Positions 1 through 5,644 of a stretch of 9,123 bases of DNA are shown one piece after another. Each line of letters opens with the position of its first letter. Position 1 is the stretch's first letter. The translations under genes were made by a program, and so were the position numbers. The notes below the pieces were generated by a model that was not told where the DNA came from, searched no databases, and saw only the letters and a program-made list of their open reading frames with translations. Source of the DNA: Planctomycetota bacterium (GTDB taxonomy: Bacteria > Planctomycetota > Brocadiia > JAJRTI01); assembly GCA_024278415.1 (NCBI GenBank), contig JAJRTI010000668.1, forward strand, positions 1-9,123. Direction: 5' to 3'.

Positions 1-580
1 CCAGCCGGACCAAGAGCGAGCCGGTCGCGGTCTCCGCCACTTCGCCGGCTGCGTCGAGGATCACGCCTTCGTCCGCGCCCCCGTCGAGCGCGGCCTGCCG
101 CGCGAACATGCAGTACATGTAGTTGAGCGACTTGTGCGGCGACAACGGCGGCGAGTAGCCGTCCCGCACGACGTGCAGGCGCCAGCCTTTGGCGTAGTCC
201 GGCTCGTGGTATTCCCGCACCGAGGCGATGACGGTCGCTGCGTGCGCCTGGGGCAAGCCGAGCCCCGCGGCCTCCCCGCGCGTGGCCATGATCTTCACCG
301 CAGCGACACAGGACTCAAGCCTATTGCGCGCCAGCAATTCGCCTAGCACCGCCGGCCAGTCTGCATCGAGTTCCGCGTCAATGCGAAACGCGGCAAGGCT
401 ATGGCTCAACCGAGCGAGGTGCTCGTCCAAGTAGAGCACGCGGCCCTGCTGTGCCCGCAAGGTCTCGAACACCCCATCCCCGTACAACAAACCGCGGTCC
501 ATAGGCGACACGCGCGCTTCATGCACAGGGACAAACTCGCCATCGAGCCAGAGGACCGCGGCTAGCTGTTCGTTCGTCAT
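1..580 (-). CDS. pabC: Aminodeoxychorismate lyase (class IV aminotransferase fold), C-terminus cut by window edge
   Basis: This is a PLP enzyme of fold type IV. In this operon it most likely converts 4-amino-4-deoxychorismate to p-aminobenzoate and pyruvate, in the cytoplasm, for folate synthesis. I translated the minus strand from ATG at 580; 193 codons are visible and the frame is still open at base 1. Visible family features are the N-terminal MDRGLLYGDGVFETLR block (about 27-42), the SPHKSLNYM block with the probable PLP lysine K150, and the DEGVILDAAGEVAET block (about 170-184) with the conserved glutamate E183. The residue after TATG is Ser-Leu where many relatives have Asn, a mild deviation. 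Only a weak GAGAG precedes the start, six bases upstream. It lies 69 bp downstream of pabB on the same strand. A branched-chain or D-amino-acid aminotransferase is the alternative by fold; the pabA-pabB context favours PabC. Confidence 0.85.
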   Translation of the reverse strand, partial: MTNEQLAAVLWLDGEFVPVHEARVSPMDRGLLYGDGVFETLRAQQGRVLYLDEHLARLSHSLAAFRIDAELDADWPAVLGELLARNRLESCVAAVKIMATRGEAAGLGLPQAHAATVIASVREYHEPDYAKGWRLHVVRDGYSPPLSPHKSLNYMYCMFARQAALDGGADEGVILDAAGEVAETATGSLLVRL

Positions 581-593
581 GGTGGTCTCTCGG

Positions 594-657
594 TATTCCG
601 TATTCCGTATTGCGTATTCAGACTCGCACTCCGAGATACGGAATATGCACTACGCAC
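594..657. repeat. Degenerate 7-bp tandem repeat with an inverted partner, pabB-pabC spacer
   Basis: Bases 594-621 are four consecutive 7-base units with consensus TATTCCG; units one and two are identical, and units three and four differ at one or two positions. Bases 637-657 hold a weaker set of 7-base units in the opposite sense (TACGGAA, then more diverged copies). The 10-mer TATTCCGTAT (601-610, also 594-603) has its exact reverse complement at 636-645, so the transcript can form a hairpin with a 10 bp core. The right arm extends over the pabB stop codon (650-652). No T-run follows, so it is not a standard terminator. Function unknown. Confidence 0.75.
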
Positions 658-2056
658 TGCCTTTGCCCTTCCTCAGCCGTTCGACGATCTCGAAGAACGT
701 CCTGCCCTTGTGAAGCGTCTCCTCGTACTCGTCTTGCGGATCGGAATCATACACGCAACCGCCGCCCACGGATAGGTGGCACTGGCCGTTGCGCACGATC
801 GCGGTGCGAATCGCGATGTTCAAATCCATATTGCCGTGCCAGCCGAAGTAGCCAATCGAGCCGGTGTACACGTGCCGCGCATGCCGCTCCAACTCATCGA
901 TGATCTCCATCGAGCGAATCTTGGGGCAGCCGGTAATGGATCCGCCGGGAAACGTGCCGCGCAGGATATCGCCGGGCGTCACGCGCTCGCACAATTCTCC
1001 GCGCACGATCGACACGAGATGGTACACGTTCTCATACGCTTCGAGACGCTTGTGCTCGGCCACTTTCACACTGCGGGCCTCGCAGATGCGGCCCAAATCG
1101 TTGCGCAGGAGGTCCACGATCATCGACAGTTCCGCATCATCTTTAGGGCTGGTGGCGAGTTCGTTCCGCCAGCGGGCGTCCTCCTCAGGCGCCGCGCTGC
1201 GCGGCCGCGTGCCCTTGATCGGCCGCGTCTCGATGGCCTTGCCGCGGTGAAGCAGGAACCGCTCCATGGACGTGCATAGGACCTGGTGGTCGCCCCCCTG
1301 CACGAACGCATAGAACGGCGCCGGGTTGAGTCCATACAGCGCCACCCACAACTCGAAAGGGTCGCCTTCGAACGCAGCGCTGAACCGCTGCGACATGTTC
1401 ACCTGATAGACGTCGCCATTGCGGATGTAGTCGCGAATGCGACTGACCGCGGCGAGGTAGTCATCGTGCGCGAAATCACTGCGCAGCTCGCCCACGCTCA
1501 AGGCCAGAGCCGGCGCCGGCACAGGCGCCGCGCAAGCCGGTTCCACGTCGTCTCCGTACGCAATAACCAAGGACTCCAGCCGGCCGGCCCCGCGGTCATG
1601 CACGAGCACCCGGCGCGGCCACATGAGCAACAGGTCTGGCAGATCGAGATCATCCTCAACGGTCTGAGGCAGACGCTCGATGACGTTCTTGAGATCATAA
1701 GCGACGTAGCCGACCGCACCCCCGGCGAACGGTTCCACCTCCAAACCGAAATCGGGCTGCATGCTCGCGGCCACACGGTCGAGGATATCGAGCGGGTGCG
1801 CGTCGAGGCGATGGCGCTCCCTGCCGATACACAATTCGACGGCCCCCCCCTTGCTCTTGAGCACAGCGTACGGATCCCAAGCCGCGATCGAGTGCTGGGC
1901 CGCGTCGTGCTCTCCGCCGCTGAGGAGCATCACGGATGGGGCCTGTTTCGCCACGCTGCGCGCATAGGCCAAGAAGTCGGCGTCGGTCGCCGCGGCCGAA
2001 AGCGTGTCCAAGCGCCCCAAGTGGGCCGGGCGCGGGTTGTCTAGTGCGTCATGCAT
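650..2056 (-). CDS. pabB: Aminodeoxychorismate synthase component I
   Basis: This chorismate-binding enzyme uses ammonia delivered by PabA to make 4-amino-4-deoxychorismate. The protein has 468 residues, the normal length for the family. An N-terminal anthranilate-synthase-I-type domain (about 10-160) precedes the chorismate-binding domain (about 195-460). The key signature is PIKGT at 279-283: the lysine K281 is the residue that marks PabB and forms a covalent intermediate, where anthranilate synthase TrpE has alanine (PIAGT). Other blocks are LLRNDLGRI (317-325), GGSITGCPKIRSMEII (371-386), YTGSIGYFG (397-405) and GGGCVYDSDPQDEYEETLHKG (431-451). The start ATG at 2056 overlaps the end of pabA by 8 bp (ATGCATGA) and has no good Shine-Dalgarno site, so translational coupling is likely. 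Codons 69-72 contain a run of eight G (1843-1850), yet the frame is intact. The residue before ERFL is Met rather than the usual Pro. Confidence 0.95.
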   Translation of the reverse strand: MHDALDNPRPAHLGRLDTLSAAATDADFLAYARSVAKQAPSVMLLSGGEHDAAQHSIAAWDPYAVLKSKGGAVELCIGRERHRLDAHPLDILDRVAASMQPDFGLEVEPFAGGAVGYVAYDLKNVIERLPQTVEDDLDLPDLLLMWPRRVLVHDRGAGRLESLVIAYGDDVEPACAAPVPAPALALSVGELRSDFAHDDYLAAVSRIRDYIRNGDVYQVNMSQRFSAAFEGDPFELWVALYGLNPAPFYAFVQGGDHQVLCTSMERFLLHRGKAIETRPIKGTRPRSAAPEEDARWRNELATSPKDDAELSMIVDLLRNDLGRICEARSVKVAEHKRLEAYENVYHLVSIVRGELCERVTPGDILRGTFPGGSITGCPKIRSMEIIDELERHARHVYTGSIGYFGWHGNMDLNIAIRTAIVRNGQCHLSVGGGCVYDSDPQDEYEETLHKGRTFFEIVERLRKGKGSA

Positions 2057-2618
2057 CGTGCAGCGCGAGGAAGTTCGCGGCGAGCGCCTTGCCGTGCTCC
2101 GTAAGGAACGACTCAGGGTGGAACTGTACGCCCCAAATGGGGTAGCGCGTATGCTCCAGAGCCATCACAACGCCGTCCTCTGCGTGCGCAGTGATGGCGA
2201 GGTCCGGCGACTGAACCTCGCAGCAGAGCGAGTGATACCGCGCGGCCCAGAAAGGCGACGGCACTGCCGCAAAAATGCCTCGCCCACAGTGTTGGACGCG
2301 GTGCTTCTTGCCGTGCACCGGCACGGGCGCCATCACGGTGCGTCCGCCGAAGACCTCGTTGATCACCTGCATGCCGAGGCATACGCCGAGCGTCGGCACG
2401 CGTGGGCCAAAGCGTTCGACCACCGCCATGCTGACGCCCGCGTGCGCAGGGTCCTTAGGCCCGGGGGAGATGCAAATCCACGTTGGGGCAAGCGCGTCGA
2501 TCTCCTCCAGCGTGATCGCGTCATGGCGGTACACGTCGACCTCGACATCAAACTCGTAGAAGAGCTGCACGAGGTTGAACGTGAACGAGTCGTAGTTGTC
2601 GATCATCAGCAGGCGCAT
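2049..2618 (-). CDS. pabA: Aminodeoxychorismate synthase component II (glutamine amidotransferase)
   Basis: This class I glutamine amidotransferase hydrolyses glutamine and channels ammonia to PabB. It has 189 residues, the usual size. It opens with MIDNYDSFTFNLV (5-17). The nucleophile is C80 in GVCLGMQ (78-84) and the partner residues are H167 and E169 in WGVQFHPESF (162-171). The oxyanion-loop region reads SPGPKDP rather than the common SPGPGTP, and the residue after CLG is Met instead of His. I chose ATG 2618; ATG 2606 (MIDNYDSF) is an in-frame alternative four codons later. Longer in-frame extensions run through repeats and a terminator hairpin and are rejected. No clear Shine-Dalgarno site precedes either start. 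TrpG is a close homologue and the protein could serve both pathways, but the adjacent PIKGT-type PabB makes PabA the better name. Confidence 0.93.
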   Translation of the reverse strand: MRLLMIDNYDSFTFNLVQLFYEFDVEVDVYRHDAITLEEIDALAPTWICISPGPKDPAHAGVSMAVVERFGPRVPTLGVCLGMQVINEVFGGRTVMAPVPVHGKKHRVQHCGRGIFAAVPSPFWAARYHSLCCEVQSPDLAITAHAEDGVVMALEHTRYPIWGVQFHPESFLTEHGKALAANFLALHDA

Positions 2619-2630
2619 GGCATGAGCGGA

Positions 2631-2658
2631 GGTTTTCGGTTGTCGGTTCTCGGTGTTC
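2631..2658. repeat. Degenerate 7-bp tandem repeat upstream of pabA
   Basis: Four consecutive 7-base units read GGTTNTC on the plus strand (three copies with N = T, G, C), then a fourth diverged unit GGTGTTC. On the coding strand of pabA this reads as ACCGANA-type units ending 12 bases before the start codon. The unit length equals that of the array in the pabB-pabC spacer but the consensus differs. The array sits in the predicted pabA 5' leader and is flanked by an inverted repeat at 2661-2687. Confidence 0.7.
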
Positions 2659-2660
2659 GA

Positions 2661-2687
2661 ACCGCGGCGAACGGCATGGGCCGCGGT
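2661..2687 (-). promoter_or_regulatory. Inverted repeat in pabA leader
   Basis: ACCGCGG (2661-2667) and its exact complement CCGCGGT (2681-2687) are separated by 13 bases. It lies between the predicted attenuator and the 7-bp array, and could form a leader hairpin in pabA mRNA or be a protein site. There is no T-run. Confidence 0.35.
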
Positions 2688-2700
2688 CCTGTCCACCCAC

Positions 2701-2736
2701 AAGAAAAGCCACCCCGGGTCGAGAGTCGGGATGGCT
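2701..2736 (-). terminator. Intrinsic terminator / attenuator in the pabA leader
   Basis: Read on the minus strand, AGCCATCCC (2736-2728) pairs with GGGGTGGCT (2715-2707) through nine pairs including one G-U. A 12-base loop separates the arms and the stem is followed at once by TTTCTT. This is the classic rho-independent form. On the plus strand the stem is followed by TTGCG, so orientation is minus. It lies about 90 bases upstream of the pabA start and about 80 downstream of the predicted pabA promoter. No minus-strand gene lies upstream of that promoter within the window, so it would act as an attenuator or end a short leader RNA. Confidence 0.55.
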
Positions 2737-2771
2737 TGCGCCTGGCATAACTCGCGATCGCTTGCCCCGTC

Positions 2772-2801
2772 TTGCGAGAGCGGAGCAGGCAGGCCTATAA
2801 T
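2772..2801 (+). promoter_or_regulatory. Sigma-70-like promoter for the Gfo/Idh gene
   Basis: TTGCGA (2772-2777) and a perfect TATAAT (2796-2801) are spaced by 18 bp. Transcription should start near 2808, giving a 5' UTR of about 60 bases. Confidence 0.6.
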
Positions 2802-2807
2802 CAGGCC
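2792..2807. promoter_or_regulatory. Operator-like palindrome over the -10 box
   Basis: GGCCT (2792-2796) and AGGCC (2803-2807) form a perfect inverted repeat separated by six bases and spanning the whole TATAAT. A protein bound here would block the promoter. Regulator unknown. Confidence 0.4.
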
Positions 2808-2825
2808 GACTTCAGCTATACACGT

Positions 2826-2854
2826 ATTGTCGGAATCCGCTCGCCCAATGTCAA
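2826..2854 (-). promoter_or_regulatory. Sigma-70-like promoter for the pabABC operon
   Basis: On the minus strand a perfect TTGACA (2854-2849) is followed after 17 bp by GACAAT (2831-2826, four of six consensus bases). The predicted start is near 2819, giving a leader of about 200 nt. The -35 box overlaps the ribosome binding site of the divergently coded oxidoreductase. Confidence 0.5.
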
Positions 2855-2867
2855 GAGGAGTGCCCCC

Positions 2868-3878
2868 ATGCTTCACGTTGGCCTTATCGGAGTCGGCGGC
2901 ATCGCCCGCCGGCATCTCGAAGCGTACCGCACGCACCCGCAGATCGCGTCGCTATCGGCCGCGGACGCGAACGCGGACACGATCGCGTCCGCGGGCTACG
3001 ACTTCCGCACAACCACGGCCGACTACCGCGACCTCCTCTCGGACAACGCGATCACAGTCGTGGACATCTGCCTCCCCCACCATCTGCACGCGCCGGCCGC
3101 GATCGCCGCGTTTGAGGCCGGCAAGGACGTGATCATGGAGAAGCCCCTCGCGCGCACCGAGGCCGAGGCGCGGCCCATCGTCGAGGCCGCGCACCGCGCG
3201 GGCAAGCGCCTCTTCGTTTCGATGAACCAATGCTTCTTCCCCTACCACGTCAAGGCCAAGGAGCTGATCGACACTGGCGAGATCGGCCGGCCCTTCATGG
3301 CGGTCTTCAACATCATGGGCAACGAGTTCCTTCGCATGAACCAAGCGGACCACTGGAAAGGCACGTGGGACCTGGCTGGCGGCGGCGCTATGATCGACAC
3401 TGGCTACCACGCGCTCTACACCATGATCCGATTCTTCGGCATGCCCACCGCGGTCATGGCCGCGGCCAAGCGGCTGCTCGTCGAGCCTGACAACAAGGCC
3501 GACGACAACACCGCGGTCATCCTCGAATGGGAGGGCCGCATGCTCGGCACGATCTCCATCAGCTACACGGTTGGCTCGGAACCCTGGAGCGAGCATCGTT
3601 ACATCTACGGCTCTGAGGGGTCGATCCATCTAAGCGATGAGGTCGAGTGTCCGATACGCCTCTTCAAGGAGGGCCAGTCTGTCGCCGTGGAGGTCGAGAA
3701 GTCCGCGGCCCATCCCCACGCGGTCAGCGTGGCGAAGGCCGTGAGCCACTTCATCGACTGTCTCGTGGCCGGTGCGGAGCCTATGGTGACGTGGGAGCTG
3801 GCCATGCAGGCCACGCGCCTGATGGACGCGATCTACGAGTCCGCGCGCGCGGGCAGGCGAGTGGGGCTGGGTGAGTAA
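2868..3878 (+). CDS. Gfo/Idh/MocA-family NAD(P)-dependent oxidoreductase
   Basis: A cytoplasmic dehydrogenase of 336 residues, standard for the family. Members oxidise or reduce hydroxyl groups of sugars, inositols and related polyols using NAD(P). The N-terminal Rossmann fold (1-120) shows GVGGIARRH (8-16) for dinucleotide binding, a CLPHHLHA segment (68-75) and the EKP motif (91-93). The C-terminal alpha/beta domain carries GGGAMIDTGYH (171-181), with D177 and H181 in the usual catalytic and substrate positions. ATG 2868 is preceded by an excellent AAGAGGAG site (2853-2860) with seven bases between. A longer in-frame start at TTG 2772 is the promoter -35 box and is rejected. The exact substrate cannot be read from sequence. 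The gene stands alone, transcribed away from pabA, so the neighbours give no pathway hint. Bases 3879-4079 after it hold only a weak hairpin and the next gene's promoter. Confidence 0.9.
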   Translation: MLHVGLIGVGGIARRHLEAYRTHPQIASLSAADANADTIASAGYDFRTTTADYRDLLSDNAITVVDICLPHHLHAPAAIAAFEAGKDVIMEKPLARTEAEARPIVEAAHRAGKRLFVSMNQCFFPYHVKAKELIDTGEIGRPFMAVFNIMGNEFLRMNQADHWKGTWDLAGGGAMIDTGYHALYTMIRFFGMPTAVMAAAKRLLVEPDNKADDNTAVILEWEGRMLGTISISYTVGSEPWSEHRYIYGSEGSIHLSDEVECPIRLFKEGQSVAVEVEKSAAHPHAVSVAKAVSHFIDCLVAGAEPMVTWELAMQATRLMDAIYESARAGRRVGLGE

Positions 3879-3913
3879 CAGATAGCGCTGCTTACGCAGT
3901 ACACGGACGAATT

Positions 3914-3938
3914 CAGCGTTGCGTTCCGTTAACGGCTG
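3914..3938 (+). terminator. Weak hairpin downstream of the oxidoreductase
   Basis: CAGCGTT (3914-3920) can pair with AACGGCTG (3931-3938), one G bulged, across a 10-base loop; a CCGTTAACGG palindrome lies within (3926-3935). There is no T-run, so this is at most a weak or factor-dependent terminator. Confidence 0.2.
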
Positions 3939-3991
3939 GCCTGCTCGGCCAATCACGCTCCAGCCTACGATGATTCGTCGCCCGCGTGCAC

Positions 3992-4020
3992 TTGATCCCC
4001 ATTTGGGGGGGAGGTACACT
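3992..4020 (+). promoter_or_regulatory. Sigma-70-like promoter for the PAS-PP2C gene, with G7 spacer tract
   Basis: TTGATC (3992-3997) and TACACT (4015-4020) are 17 bp apart. The spacer contains seven consecutive G (4005-4011), and CCCCA (3997-4001) with TGGGG (4004-4008) is a perfect inverted repeat. Transcription should begin near 4027, about 53 bases before the start codon. Confidence 0.5.
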
Positions 4021-4079
4021 GTCGCCCTTCAAGCCCGCGCCCAGCTTGTGACGTTCGCGGTGCGGAAGGAGTGCTCCTC

Positions 4080-5573
4080 ATGGAAGAACTTGCCCTCGCC
4101 ACTACCGACCAAGAGATCATTGGGGAGCTTCTGAGCGAAGTCGCATCGTGTCTGGTGCGCGTCGACCAATCCGGCACGTTCGTCGAATGGCCCGAGGGCT
4201 GCAAAAGCTTGCTCGAGTACGAGGCCGGAGAGACAGTGGGTAAGATGAAGCTGCCCGATCTGTTTGCTGATCCCGCTCGAGGCCACGAGCTGATCGCCGC
4301 ACTCGAAGAACACGGACGGGGCGATGTGACTGGGGAACTCGTGCGCAAGTCCGGCGGCTCATTCATGGCCCAAGTCGTGCTCCGGAGCGATAACAACGGG
4401 TCCTACCTCGGCATCGTCAGGGATGTGTCCCAGCATGAGCAAGCCCAGGAAAACTTCGACTGCATGCGAATGTTCCTGGACACGATCATGGAGATTTCCG
4501 GCGACGCGATCATCACGGCCGACACCGAGGGCGTGATTGTCATGTTCAACGAGGGTGCGGAAGCCATTTTCAAGAAGGGACCCTTCGACGCGCTCGGCGA
4601 GGACATGTTCAGCATGCTCTTTCTGCCAGCGCTCGTTCCGGCCGTCAAGGAAGCGCTCAAGCGTGATGGGTACGTGCGGGACCGCGAGTCCATCATTAAG
4701 CTGGACGATGGCGACGAGGTGTATCTCGAAGTGACCATCTCCAAACGCCTGGATCTGCGCGGCCAAGAGGCGGGCTTGATCGCGATTATCCGCGATATGA
4801 CCACGAAGCGCCGACTGGACGAAGAGCGTATCCAGGGCGAGGCGGCCAAGCATGAGATGCGCCTCGCCCGCGGAGTGCAATTGACCATGCTCCCCGAGTC
4901 GCCCCCGAAGATCGAGGGGCTTGACATCGCGGCCAAGATCGAGTTCTGCGACGACATCGGCGGCGACCTGTTCGACTTCAGCCGCTTGGCCAATGGCAAG
5001 CTCGGCGTGTCCATCGGCGACGTTTCCGACCACGGCGTTGCGCCGGCGATCGTCATGTCCTCGGCCAAGGCCATGATCAACGCACTGGAGCAGTACACCG
5101 ACGACATCGAGCAGATGGCGTACATGCTCAACAACTTGCTCGAACAAAGCACCGAGTCCGAGCGCTTCATCACCGCCTTCTACGGGCAGATCGATCCACA
5201 CACGCGTTCCATGACGTACGTCAACGCGGGGCATGACCCACCGATCATCCTGCGCGCCGCGACGGGCGACATCGAAGAACTCGATAGCAACGGCTTGCCC
5301 TTGGGCATGATGACGGAAGAGCATTACGAGATGGACGATCCCGTCACCTTCGCGTCAGGAGATCTGCTGCTCCTCGCTACCGATGGCCTCATGGAGGCCA
5401 TGAACGCGGACGACGAGCAGTTCGGCAAACCGCGGATGATCGAGGTGTTGCGGGAGCTTCAGGACGAACCCAGCGAGGCGATCCTCGAGGAGATCTTCGT
5501 GCGCGTGCGCGAGCATCTCGCAGGCGCTCGCGTGCGCGACGACCAGACCGCGGTGCTGATCAAGTTCGAATAG
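4080..5573 (+). CDS. PAS-PAS-PP2C (RsbU/SpoIIE-type) serine phosphatase
   Basis: A soluble 497-residue signalling protein with no signal peptide or membrane segment. Two PAS-like sensor domains (about 18-117 and 128-241; the second has GDAIITADTEGVIVMFN at 141-157) are joined by a charged helical linker (242-265) to a PP2C-type phosphatase domain (about 280-497). Metal and catalytic motifs are CDDIGGDLFDF (290-300), GDVSDHG (313-319, where SGHG is more usual), FYGQID (367-372), NAGHDPP (382-388), ATDGLMEA (433-440) and the terminal RDDQT (486-490). Such enzymes dephosphorylate anti-sigma-factor antagonists or similar STAS proteins in partner-switching pathways. No antagonist or anti-sigma kinase is next to it, so its target is unknown. 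ATG 4080 follows GGAAGGAG (4064-4071) by eight bases. A GTG at 4071, three codons upstream in frame, overlaps that site and is rejected. What the PAS domains bind cannot be told from sequence. Confidence 0.92.
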   Translation: MEELALATTDQEIIGELLSEVASCLVRVDQSGTFVEWPEGCKSLLEYEAGETVGKMKLPDLFADPARGHELIAALEEHGRGDVTGELVRKSGGSFMAQVVLRSDNNGSYLGIVRDVSQHEQAQENFDCMRMFLDTIMEISGDAIITADTEGVIVMFNEGAEAIFKKGPFDALGEDMFSMLFLPALVPAVKEALKRDGYVRDRESIIKLDDGDEVYLEVTISKRLDLRGQEAGLIAIIRDMTTKRRLDEERIQGEAAKHEMRLARGVQLTMLPESPPKIEGLDIAAKIEFCDDIGGDLFDFSRLANGKLGVSIGDVSDHGVAPAIVMSSAKAMINALEQYTDDIEQMAYMLNNLLEQSTESERFITAFYGQIDPHTRSMTYVNAGHDPPIILRAATGDIEELDSNGLPLGMMTEEHYEMDDPVTFASGDLLLLATDGLMEAMNADDEQFGKPRMIEVLRELQDEPSEAILEEIFVRVREHLAGARVRDDQTAVLIKFE

Positions 5574-5581
5574 CGCGGGAC

Positions 5582-5644
5582 GGGCGGGAGTCTGGAGATA
5601 AAGGGCGGCTGATGCAGGCTTGGTGATCGGGCCCACTCCCGCCC
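5582..5644. terminator. Long inverted repeat between convergent genes, possible bidirectional terminator
   Basis: GGGCGGGAGT (5582-5591) and its exact complement ACTCCCGCCC (5635-5644) bracket 43 bases. The right arm reaches the stop codon of the HzsA-like gene. An inner GGGC/GCCC pair (5603-5606, 5631-5634) could stack on it. The position between two convergent stop codons suits termination in both directions, but there is no clean T-run and the loop is long. Confidence 0.4.

Noticed and set aside
650..2056. Anthranilate synthase TrpE
   Set aside because: The PIKGT lysine signature and the adjacent PabC-like gene indicate aminodeoxychorismate synthase.
2604..2623. A six-codon mini-ORF (ATG at 2623) whose TGA overlaps the in-frame ATG at 2606 of pabA
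   Set aside because: It may be coincidence. It has no Shine-Dalgarno site, and nothing shows that it is translated.
2548..2748. A 66-codon minus-strand open frame upstream of and overlapping pabA, as a leader peptide
   Set aside because: It runs through the terminator stem, the inverted repeat and the 7-bp array, and then through pabA in another frame. It has no ribosome site or family resemblance.
2772..2867. N-terminal extension of the oxidoreductase from TTG 2772
   Set aside because: The TTG is the promoter -35 box, and ATG 2868 has an excellent ribosome site and begins the Rossmann fold exactly.
4359..5324. Minus-strand open frame (321 codons) inside the phosphatase gene
   Set aside because: Shadow frame; the plus strand carries all PP2C motifs.
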